Source of the DNA: Lentisphaerota bacterium
GTDB taxonomy: Bacteria > Verrucomicrobiota > Kiritimatiellia > JAAZAB01
DNA length: 7,448 nt
Reading direction: 5' to 3'
Assembly (NCBI GenBank): GCA_020201415.1
Contig: JAIVGW010000038.1
Coordinates: forward strand, 1-7,448
In this document: in pieces, positions 1 through 5,251 of the stretch
Numbering within the stretch: position 1 is the first letter of the stretch
Layout of the letters: each line of letters starts with the position of its first letter
Made by a program: the position numbers and the translations under genes
The notes under the pieces: generated by a model
What the model was told of the DNA's origin: nothing
Seen by the model: the letters and a program-made list of their open reading frames with translations, nothing else
The model's database searches: none

Positions 1-136
1 ACCTTCCCGGATTACTGCCGAAACAGGTAGGGCGAACCGTCTCGGTGAGCCGAGTCTGAACGTGCTCGTGTGGTTTTGCAAGAGTCTCCTTCTGTATAAC
101 TTTTGTCGTCTTTCCTGAATAATACAGTCCGGTCAT
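1..136 (-). CDS. Partial ORF of unknown function, ATGA-coupled to the upstream gene
   Basis: An open frame starts with ATG at 136-134 and runs off the left edge after 45 codons without a stop. Its ATG overlaps the TGA of the DUF5320-like gene (ATGA, 133-136), the usual sign of translational coupling in an operon. The peptide begins MTGLYYSGKTTK and matches no family I recognise; in particular it is not the start of a MinD/Mrp ATPase, which might be expected in this kind of operon. No separate Shine-Dalgarno is seen at good spacing. A competing plus-strand frame is also open from base 2 to the TGA at 116-118, and the stretch contains a perfect 5-bp hairpin (41-54, loop TGAG). The region may therefore be non-coding or structured. 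Confidence is low because the rest of the gene lies outside the window. Confidence 0.3.
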   Translation of the reverse strand, partial: MTGLYYSGKTTKVIQKETLAKPHEHVQTRLTETVRPTCFGSNPGR

Positions 137-378
137 CCCTGGCGGGTCATCGGCTTGCCGCATTGCGGGCAGGCTATCGAACTGCAGGGTTGTCCGGGCG
201 TGTGTGGCACGGTCCGGCTGCAGGCCGGGCAGATGCATTGTCCGCCGGGCCCGCCGGCCATTGGCCCGCCCATGCGTCCACGTCCGCCACCCATACCTGT
301 GCCGAATCCCGCACCGCCCATACCGCGACCTGTTCCCGGTCCTTGTCCGCCTGGTCCTGTTCCATCTCCTCTGGGCAT
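133..378 (-). CDS. DUF5320-like small Gly-rich protein with C-terminal zinc ribbon
   Basis: 81 residues. The N-terminus MPRGDGTGPGGQGPGTGRG is the typical opening of DUF5320-type proteins, which recur beside NifX-like genes in anaerobes. Residues 4-46 are a flexible Gly/Met/Arg-rich segment. Residues 48-79 form a rubredoxin-like or zinc-ribbon module: C50-x2-C53, then H59, C65, and C70-x2-C73-G, ending in PMTR. These cysteines could hold Zn or Fe. The start is the ATG at 378, not the in-frame GTG at 387, because a strong AGGAGGTGA sits 5 nt upstream of this ATG and covers that GTG. The gene is third in the minus-strand operon, 36 nt after the second NifX-like gene, and its stop overlaps the next possible start. 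The exact function is unknown; a role in metal-cluster handling is inferred from context. Confidence 0.8.
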   Translation of the reverse strand: MPRGDGTGPGGQGPGTGRGMGGAGFGTGMGGGRGRMGGPMAGGPGGQCICPACSRTVPHTPGQPCSSIACPQCGKPMTRQG

Positions 379-383
379 GATTG

Positions 384-392
384 TCACCTCCT
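384..392 (-). promoter_or_regulatory. Ribosome binding site that fixes the start of the DUF5320-like gene
   Basis: AGGAGGTGA reads on the minus strand directly before the ATG at 378-376, with 5 nt between. It is a near-perfect anti-16S match and includes the GTG that would otherwise be the longest start, so the shorter 81-residue product is the better call. Confidence 0.75.
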
Positions 393-414
393 GATTATAC
401 GTTTTAGTGCAATA

Positions 415-774
415 TTACCAATGTCCCGCCACGTTGGCGGATTGTAAGTCCTTCAATTCACCGGCCTGGAAACGTTGCACGGCTTCGGCTACCGGCACCT
501 GATCGCAAAGATACATCTTGATGTCCGCAGCCTGGAGCGTCTGAAAAGCCTTGGGACCCAGATTGCCTGAGATGACGGCCGCCACACCCAGATTGGCGAC
601 CGCCTGGGCCGCCTGAATCCCGGCGCCCTGTGCGGCGTTCAGGTTTTGCTGGTTATCATGCGCCTCGCCCTTGCCGGTCTCCGTGTCCACTACTATAAAG
701 TATTTGGCGCGCCCGAACCGGGTGTCGAGCATGTCCGTCATGTTTTTACCGGAAGATGTGATTGCAATTTTCAT
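415..774 (-). CDS. NifX/NafY-fold (Nitro_FeMo-Co) metal-cluster protein, Orp-like
   Basis: 119 residues, one complete dinitrogenase iron-molybdenum cofactor domain (PF02579-type), the usual length for the stand-alone family. Visible landmarks are MKIAITSSG at the N-terminus, DTRFGRAKYF (residues 17-26), the GAGIQAAQAVANLGVAAVISG core, NLGPKAFQTL, and a C-terminus ending AGHW as in many relatives. Members bind or carry metal-sulfur clusters; the Desulfovibrio orange protein (Orp), with a Mo-Cu-S cluster, has this fold. There is no nif gene in the window, so a nitrogenase role is not supported. The protein has no signal peptide and is cytoplasmic. The start has an AAGGAGA ribosome site 4 nt upstream. 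It is the second gene of the operon, and its first 29 nt overlap the end of the preceding NifX-like gene. The metal ligand cannot be read from sequence. Confidence 0.88.
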   Translation of the reverse strand: MKIAITSSGKNMTDMLDTRFGRAKYFIVVDTETGKGEAHDNQQNLNAAQGAGIQAAQAVANLGVAAVISGNLGPKAFQTLQAADIKMYLCDQVPVAEAVQRFQAGELKDLQSANVAGHW

Positions 775-1183
775 TCTGTCTCCTTGTTCGTCTGTTTACT
801 GCTTGTCTGTTAACACATTTTGCGCGACGCCCCTGCCGGCCGCGCCGACAGCGGCAACCGGGCATCACCCATTCCGGACCCGGCAACCTGCCGGCGAGCC
901 AGGCTGTCAGCACCGATTCCACTTCTCCGGCGGTGAATGGTATGACCTGAATCGACGCCGCCGCCAGCATCATGGCCAGCGGTCGTGAAACCGCGCCGCA
1001 AATCAATACCTGCACCCCCATGGCCGTCAGTTGCTCGACTTGTTCCCGCGGCGACTGCCCGGTCAGATCGGTCAGGCGCCTGTTGACAATTTTTCCCTGC
1101 GCCAGCTCCACCAGGAGCACCTGCCGGGCCACGTCAAACACGGGCGATATTCTGTCTTGCCAGGTGGCTAAAGCCACACGCAT
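746..1183 (-). CDS. NifX/NafY-fold protein with extended basic Cys-containing tail
   Basis: 145 residues and the first gene of the sigma-54 operon. Residues 1-108 form a NifX-type domain: MRVALATWQDRISPVFD is the classic start of this subgroup, followed by GVQVLICGAVSRPL and the FTAGEVESVLTAWLAGRL segment. Relatives usually end soon after a short MPGC-plus-Arg/Gly tail; here MPGC (107-110) is followed by about 35 very basic residues with further cysteines (C112, C122, C139). The last 29 nt run into the next gene, across its ribosome site and start. The ATG at 1183 has GGAG 8 nt upstream and a predicted leader of about 36 nt. The function is probably metal-cluster binding or delivery, by family. 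The long overlap may mean translational coupling, or loss of an earlier stop codon. Confidence 0.82.
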   Translation of the reverse strand: MRVALATWQDRISPVFDVARQVLLVELAQGKIVNRRLTDLTGQSPREQVEQLTAMGVQVLICGAVSRPLAMMLAAASIQVIPFTAGEVESVLTAWLAGRLPGPEWVMPGCRCRRGRQGRRAKCVNRQAVNRRTRRQNENCNHIFR

Positions 1184-1229
1184 GTTGTTTGCTCCAATGG
1201 TTGCCGATAATCAATGCATTGTTTATTAG

Positions 1230-1246
1230 AGCAATAAACGGGCCAA
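1230..1246 (-). promoter_or_regulatory. Sigma-54 (-24/-12) promoter of the NifX-like operon
   Basis: On the minus strand the sequence reads TTGGCCCGTTTATTGCT. It fits the RpoN consensus TTGGCACGN4TTGCW at every defined position except one (C for A), with exactly 10 nt between the invariant GG and GC. The predicted transcription start is near 1219, giving a leader of about 36 nt before the ATG at 1183. Sigma-54 promoters need an AAA+ activator; a damaged gene for one lies at 2086-3427. Confidence 0.75.
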
Positions 1247-1274
1247 CTTGTTGGCAATGGTTGAGAATGTTTCT

Positions 1275-1287
1275 TAATATCTTGATG
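1275..1287 (-). promoter_or_regulatory. Candidate IHF site upstream of the sigma-54 promoter
   Basis: On the minus strand CATCAAGATATTA matches the IHF consensus WATCAANNNNTTR at all defined positions except the first. It lies between the sigma-54 promoter (1230-1246) and the inverted repeats at 1347-1393, where a DNA bend would bring a bound activator to the polymerase. IHF is reported to take part in orp operon control in Desulfovibrio vulgaris. One match in AT-rich DNA could still be chance. Confidence 0.5.
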
Positions 1288-1346
1288 CACAACAATAAAG
1301 GATGATGGTCGACCTGGGCGCCCGGTTGGCGCAGAGTACCGTAAAG

Positions 1347-1372
1347 GCTACTGTAAGGCTTGTAACAGTTGC
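1347..1372. promoter_or_regulatory. Inverted repeat, candidate upstream activator site 1
   Basis: GCTACTGT and ACAGTTGC flank a 10-nt centre. The paired arms are GC-ACTGT and ACAGT-GC, with one T/T mismatch. The centre lies about 140 nt upstream of the predicted start at 1219, within the usual range for NtrC-type activator sites. The near-repeats ACCGTAAAGGCT and ACTGTAAGGCT (1339-1360) add to the patterned look. The site could also serve the divergent hydrolase gene at 1540. Confidence 0.4.
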
Positions 1373-1382
1373 GATAATGCGT

Positions 1383-1393
1383 CTGTGTAACAG
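1383..1393. promoter_or_regulatory. Inverted repeat, candidate upstream activator site 2
   Basis: CTGTGTAACAG is a dyad with perfect CTGT/ACAG arms and a 3-nt centre. It shares the TGTAACAG word (one base different at its 5' side) with the right arm of the first repeat. Paired sites of this sort are usual for oligomerising sigma-54 activators. The short arms make it weak evidence on its own. Confidence 0.3.
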
Positions 1394-1539
1394 GGGTGGG
1401 CCAAGCTGCCGAATTCATTGCTGCCGCCGTCCCGGCCGGGATGGGCTTGCGGGATTGGCCTTGTCGTTCTATGCTGCATGTGCTGCTGTCGCGGATTTCA
1501 GCAAGACGGATATTCAACCGGTCATCATGGGAGGGTAAT

Positions 1540-2079
1540 ATGTTACACAGGCAGAATACGGTTTTATTGGTGGTGGATGTGCAGGGCAAGCTGGCGGATC
1601 TGATGCAGGGCCGGGATGCAATGCTGGCCAATCTGGGAAAATGCATTCGTGGCGCGCAGGTGCTGGATATTCCCATCCTCTGGGCCGAACAGAACCCGGA
1701 ACGCATGGGGCCGACCGTTCCGGAAATAGCCGGACTGCTGGAAGCCTACCGGCCGATTTCCAAGCTGAGCTTCAGTTGCTGCCGGCATCCCCCGTTAATG
1801 CAGGCCTTGCGAGAGCTGCAACGCCGCCAGGTCTTGCTGGCCGGTATTGAGGCGCATATCTGTATTTACCAGACAGCCGCGGATCTGCTGGCGGAAGGCT
1901 TTGAGACGCATGTTGTTGTCGATGCCGTGGCCTCGCGCAAGGCGGAAAATCATCACCTGGCCTTGCGCAAGCTGCAGGCCCTGGGCGCACAACTGACCGG
2001 CACGGAAATGGCCTTGTTTGAGATGCTGGGGGTGGCTGAGGGCGAATGCTTCAAGCAGATCCTGCGGATCATCAAGTGA
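1540..2079 (+). CDS. Isochorismatase-family cysteine hydrolase (YcaC-like)
   Basis: 179 residues, the normal size of a single-domain isochorismatase-like hydrolase. The family catalytic triad is visible: D13 in TVLLVVDVQGKL, K75 in PISKLSFSC, and C108 in LLAGIEAHICIYQTA. The GIExH-C-QTA block and the following DLLAEGFETHVVVDAVASR are typical. Members hydrolyse amides, isochorismate or related small molecules through a cysteine nucleophile; the substrate cannot be told here. It has no signal peptide and is cytoplasmic. The start is the ATG at 1540, because GGAGGG precedes it at good spacing and the family starts near this point; a 48-codon upstream extension lacks family similarity. It is divergent from the NifX-like operon, with 356 nt between, and its stop lies 6 nt from the end of the convergent activator remnant. 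I see no clear promoter for it. Confidence 0.88.
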   Translation: MLHRQNTVLLVVDVQGKLADLMQGRDAMLANLGKCIRGAQVLDIPILWAEQNPERMGPTVPEIAGLLEAYRPISKLSFSCCRHPPLMQALRELQRRQVLLAGIEAHICIYQTAADLLAEGFETHVVVDAVASRKAENHHLALRKLQALGAQLTGTEMALFEMLGVAEGECFKQILRIIK

Positions 2080-2085
2080 GGTGCG

Positions 2086-3427
2086 TCATGATCGGTCAGC
2101 CGGCTGACTGTCTCCCGCGGCCGGCTGGCCCCGGGCTGTGCGGCCGTCCTGGCGGGGCAGTGTGATTCCCAGCTTTTTAATTTTGCGGAAGAGCGTGGTC
2201 TTGTGCAGACCCAGTTCCCGCGCGGCCGCCAGTCGGTTGAACCCGTTTTTTTCCAGCGCTTCGCGAATCGCGCGGGCTTCCAGCATTTGGCGCCGGCGGG
2301 TCATCGACGCGGCGGGCGGTTTCCATGACTTCCGGATCAGACCCGGTAATGTTCTTGTCCAGGCGCCGGTTGAAACGTTCGATGAAGTGTTCCAGCAGCA
2401 GGGGGATGTCCTCCCGGCGCTGCCGTAAGGGCGGCAGTTCCAGGGGCACGACATTCAACCGGTAAAACAGGTCTTCCCTGAAAATACCCTTGCGCACCAG
2501 CGCCTGCAGATCGCGATGCGTGGCGGCGATGATGCGCGCATCGGTCTTGAGGGTGCGCGTGCCGCCCAGCGGCTCATAGGTTTTTTCCTGCAGTACCCGC
2601 AGCAGGCGCACCTGCAGCGCCGGCGTGATGTCGCCGATTTCATCCAAAAAAAGCGTGCCGCCCTGGGCCAATGCGAAACGGCCGGGCTTGTCGCGTGCAG
2701 CGCCGGTGAAAGCGCCGCGCACGTAGCCGAAGAGTTCCGATTCCAAAAGCGTTTCAGGCAGCGCGCCGCAGTTGACCGCGATGAATTTTTTATTGCGGCG
2801 TTCGCTCAAGTCATGTACGGCGCGCGCCAAAAGCTCCTTGCCCGTGCCGGTTGCGCCCCGGATCAGTAGCGTGGCCCGGCTGGCGGCCACCTGCGGCAGG
2901 ATGTCGAAAATCCGGCGCATGGCGGGGCTGCAACTGATCAAATCGCCCATCTTGAATTTGCCGGATAACTCCCGGCGCAGTTCTTCCACCAGGCTCAGGT
3001 CGCGGAAGGTTTCCGCGCCGCCGGTGATTTGGCCGTGTTCATCGCGCAGGATGGCGGTGGATACGGAAATGGGTATGTGGCGTCCTGCGGCATTGATGAT
3101 GAAGGTCGATTTGCCGATTACCGGTTTGCCGGTCTTTACCGTATGGCGCAGCGCGCAGTCGGCTTCGCACATGCTGGCCCGGAATACTTCCGCGCAGGGC
3201 CGGCCGAGCGCCTCCCGGCGTCTGATGCCGGTGATGGCCTCGGCGGCGCGATTGAAATAAGTTATGTGCCAGTCCGCATCCACGGTGAAGACGCCATCGG
3301 AGATGCTTTCAAGTATTTCCGTCGCGCCGTCGCGCAGAGTCTTGGCGGGATTCCCGCCCTCCACGGATTTCCTGTTATGCATGCGTTTTTTGGTCATGTT
3401 GATAGCCGTAGGTTCTTTGATGTTCAT
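2086..3427 (-). pseudogene. Broken sigma-54 activator: PAS-AAA+-Fis-type HTH, deletion plus frameshift
   Basis: The first frame covers 3427 to about 2315. Residues 36-145 are a PAS domain with a C87-x3-C91-x-L-R-x-T motif. Next comes an AAA+ domain: Walker A GATGTGKE (191-198, Ala where Glu is usual), the sigma-54-contacting GAFTGA loop (238-243), Walker B LFLDE (259-263), sensor I RIIAATHRDL, and arginine fingers in FREDLFYRL (R317, R323). After VMETA (about residue 371) the frame loses all similarity and stops at 2177. The expected sensor II block with GNVREL is in no frame. The Fis-type HTH (AAARELGLHKTTLFRKIKKLGI) continues in the +1 frame from about 2289 to the TGA at 2086. Some 40-60 codons therefore seem deleted, with a frame change. 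The true start is unclear: no ribosome site precedes M1, a TATAAT overlaps it, and M11 or M16 are alternatives. It is the probable former activator of the sigma-54 operon. Confidence 0.8.
2095..2108. terminator. Perfect 14-bp palindrome after the hydrolase gene
   Basis: GTCAGCCGGCTGAC is a perfect palindrome starting 16 nt after the hydrolase stop codon. As RNA it can form a GC-rich hairpin. No U-tract follows in either direction, so an intrinsic terminator is only possible, not shown. It also lies in the last codons of the activator remnant on the other strand. Confidence 0.3.
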
Positions 3428-3452
3428 TATAAACTTGCGGACCGAATGTAAA
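3426..3452 (-). promoter_or_regulatory. Candidate sigma-70 promoter of the activator gene
   Basis: On the minus strand TTTACA (3452-3447) and a perfect TATAAT (3431-3426) are 15 nt apart, slightly short of the best spacing of 17. Transcription would begin about 7 nt after the -10 box, inside the longest reading frame. This argues that translation starts at an internal ATG (3397 or 3382) rather than at 3427. Confidence 0.4.
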
Positions 3453-3515
3453 GAGCATATTTATAGACCGTGTTGTGAATTGGTTTTTTTTATTGCCAAA
3501 TACCTGGATTTTGCA

Positions 3516-3612
3516 CCGCGCAAGTATGGCGCAGGGCGCGGCGTGCGGGGTGCCGCTGTATAAGCATACCGCAAAGCCCCGCGCAACAAGGCCCTGCGCC
3601 AAAATCGCGCGG
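3516..3612. repeat. 97-nt compound imperfect hairpin of unknown role
   Basis: Four nested pairs of arms fold this non-coding stretch onto itself: CCGCGC (3516-3521) with GCGCGG (3607-3612); TGGCGCAGGGC (3527-3537) with GCCCTGCGCCA (3591-3601), 11 bp perfect; GTGCGGGG (3543-3550) with CCCCGCGC (3577-3584), one G-U pair; and GTAT (3558-3561) with ATAC (3566-3569), closing an AAGC tetraloop. A symmetric 5x5 internal loop separates the outer two. It lies between two divergent genes, so it is not a terminator of either. It could be a small RNA, a leader structure for the sulfatase mRNA, or a miniature mobile or REP-like element. No transposase or attC-type core site is seen. Confidence 0.6.
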
Positions 3613-3643
3613 CTGGCTGCCGGCGAATATTGGCGTAATTTAA

Positions 3644-3674
3644 AAGTATCATTTTATCTCTATATGGGATACTT
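3644..3674. promoter_or_regulatory. Operator-like inverted repeat upstream of the sulfatase gene
   Basis: Perfect 7-bp arms AAGTATC (3644-3650) and GATACTT (3668-3674) flank 17 nt of AT-rich DNA, about 130 nt before the sulfatase ATG. Two turns of helix between arm centres fit a dimeric regulator. A weak -35-like TTGGCG (3630-3635) and TTTATC (3653-3658), 17 nt apart, overlap it. The regulator is unknown. Confidence 0.35.
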
Positions 3675-3805
3675 GAGGCAACCGTGTAAAAATTAATTTG
3701 CGCCTCTCATTGCTGCTTAATATCATGTCAACGTCAATATTTGTGCAAAATTCAGAAAATAACTGTAGCCGGCCGCCACCTTCTTGGCTGAAAGGATTAT
3801 CCTGT

Positions 3806-5236
3806 ATGAGTAAAAAACCGAATGTCCTGTTCGTGATGGTTGATCAGTGGAATGCCGAATGTTTCTCCGGGCTGTCTCATCCTGATGTGAAAACGCCCAA
3901 TATCGACCGTCTGATCGAAGGTGGAGCCTGTTTCCGCAACTGTTTTGCGGCCAACCCGATTTGCCAGCCTTCCCGGGTCTCATTCATGACCGGGCAATAC
4001 ATCCATACCCATGGCGTTGAAACCAATCACCATCCCTCGCGTCCCAAAAGCGTGAATCATCCGCTGCCGCTGTTGTTGAAAGAGCAGGGCGGATATCGCA
4101 CGGGCGCCTTCGGTAAGCTGCACCTGGGTGCGTTTGAGGCCGACGCCGGTTTTGACCGGGTCGAGCATGTCTGCGATAATCCCTTCGGCGAGCCCGAGTA
4201 TTACGTCTGGTTGCGGGGAAAGGGGTTGTTGGACAGTTACCTCGGCGTGGAACGTGCTTCGCCCCAGGAGGTTAAGCACAAGTTCTGTTACGGGACCTCC
4301 CCGTTAAAGGCCGCCGACACCAATGAAGTCTGGACCGCCGATCGCACCATCAGTTTCATCAATGAAAGCGATGATCCGTTCTTTGCCTGGTGCACGTTTG
4401 AACGTCCGCACGCCCCGCACATGCCGCCGGCCGATGCGCCGGTGAAATATGATCCCGCGAAATTGACGATACCGCCTTATGATCCCAAATATTTTGAGAG
4501 CAAAGCCGGTCATGCGCGCGCCGGTTGCGAAAACCTCTGGAAAGCCTGGGTCCTGGGGGAGGACGAGCTGCGCCGGGGACTGGCCGGCTACTATGGCCTG
4601 ATGTCGCTGATTGACCAGCAGGTGGGACGGATTATCGCTGCGCTGGAAAAATCCGGCAAGCTCGATGACACCATCATAATTTTCACCGCCGACCACGGCG
4701 ATTTTGCCGGCACCCAGGGCATGCTGGGTAAGAACACCAGCACCTACGATGCGATCATCCGTTCGCCTTACATCTGGTACTGGAAAAACCGTTTCGACCG
4801 CGCCATGCCCTTCGATCTGTGCGAGACCATCGACCTGTATCCGACGCTCTGCGAAGTGCTCGGGCTGGAAACTCCGTCCAGCGTGCAGGGGGCAAGTCAC
4901 CGTGCGGCGCTGAACGACGTGCCGTATTTTCGCGGTAAGGACTACGTGTTTTCCGAGCGCATTCTGAGCAAGACCGTCCGCAGCCGTACGCACAAACTGA
5001 CCATCGGTACCGATGGCGCTAAACATACCGGCGAATTGTATGATCTGGTAGCCGATCCGGATGAATGCCACAATCTATACAACCGACCCGAACTGGCCCG
5101 GATTCAGGTCGAACTTCTGGAAGAAATGGTGGCCTGGTACATTCGCACGGCCCAGCCCTGTTATTATTCCCAAGCCTCTTCCCTGTCTTCCCCGGCTTTG
5201 CGCTGGCACAATCAATTTATGGCGCGCAAGGCCTGA
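3806..5236 (+). CDS. Cytoplasmic Cys-type sulfatase (alkaline phosphatase superfamily)
   Basis: 476 residues, full length for a type I sulfatase. The N-terminal block KPNVLFVMVDQW carries the metal-binding D13. The sulfatase signature is C53-Q-P-S-R57, with T62-G63 downstream, so C53 would be converted to formylglycine; in an anaerobe this would need a radical-SAM maturase (anSME), which is not in the window. Further likely active-site residues are K104 and H106 (FGKLHLG), H202 and H205 (RPHAPH), D296-H297 (TADHGDF) and K309 (LGKNT). The C-terminal GELYDLVADPDECHNLYN block is typical. No signal peptide is seen, so the enzyme should be cytoplasmic and act on an imported or small sulfate ester; the substrate is unknown. 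The start is the ATG at 3806: AAAGGA lies 9 nt upstream and homologous sequence begins here. A 36-codon upstream extension starts at a TTG with no ribosome site. It converges on hcp. Confidence 0.92.
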   Translation: MSKKPNVLFVMVDQWNAECFSGLSHPDVKTPNIDRLIEGGACFRNCFAANPICQPSRVSFMTGQYIHTHGVETNHHPSRPKSVNHPLPLLLKEQGGYRTGAFGKLHLGAFEADAGFDRVEHVCDNPFGEPEYYVWLRGKGLLDSYLGVERASPQEVKHKFCYGTSPLKAADTNEVWTADRTISFINESDDPFFAWCTFERPHAPHMPPADAPVKYDPAKLTIPPYDPKYFESKAGHARAGCENLWKAWVLGEDELRRGLAGYYGLMSLIDQQVGRIIAALEKSGKLDDTIIIFTADHGDFAGTQGMLGKNTSTYDAIIRSPYIWYWKNRFDRAMPFDLCETIDLYPTLCEVLGLETPSSVQGASHRAALNDVPYFRGKDYVFSERILSKTVRSRTHKLTIGTDGAKHTGELYDLVADPDECHNLYNRPELARIQVELLEEMVAWYIRTAQPCYYSQASSLSSPALRWHNQFMARKA

Positions 5237-5251
5237 ATTCATTTTCAGGCC
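5230..5251. terminator. Shared hairpin across both stop codons of the sulfatase and hcp
   Basis: GGCCTGAA (5230-5237) and TTCAGGCC (5244-5251) pair perfectly around a 6-nt loop. The sulfatase stop TGA (5234-5236) lies in the left arm and the hcp stop (5247-5245 on the minus strand) in the right arm. The symmetry suits a bidirectional terminator for two convergent genes only 8 nt apart. No U-tract follows on either strand, so it may act as an mRNA 3'-end stabiliser or need Rho. Confidence 0.55.

Noticed and set aside
103..447. Plus-strand frames over the DUF5320-like gene
   Set aside because: Their Pro/Ala/His-rich products mirror the Gly-rich gene on the other strand, which has a strong ribosome site and a family motif.
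415..1183. Nitrogenase gene cluster
   Set aside because: NifX-fold proteins occur in many anaerobes without nitrogenase, and no nif structural or assembly gene is present.
1396..1539. N-terminal extension of the hydrolase
   Set aside because: The 48 extra codons have no family similarity, while ATG 1540 has GGAGGG at good distance.
1134..1706. A 190-codon minus-strand open frame across the divergent control region
   Set aside because: It overlaps the start of the hydrolase and of the first NifX-like gene, has a low-complexity non-protein-like composition, and runs through the sigma-54 promoter.
3029..3451. Plus-strand frames opposite the activator gene
   Set aside because: They are antisense to the PAS and AAA+ coding sequence and have no ribosome site or recognisable motif.
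3516..3612. Integron attC site
   Set aside because: No GTTRRRY/RYYYAAC core pair frames the hairpin and there is no integrase or cassette array.
3461..3652. Short minus-strand frames across the 97-nt hairpin
   Set aside because: They arise from the inverted repeat, lack ribosome sites and encode no recognisable domain.
3698..3805. N-terminal extension of the sulfatase as a possible signal peptide
   Set aside because: It would start at a TTG without ribosome site, contains no convincing cleavage site, and homologous sequence begins just after ATG 3806.
4304..5071. A 255-codon minus-strand open frame inside the sulfatase
   Set aside because: It is antisense to a gene with clear catalytic motifs and shows no domain of its own; long antisense frames are common in GC-rich coding DNA.
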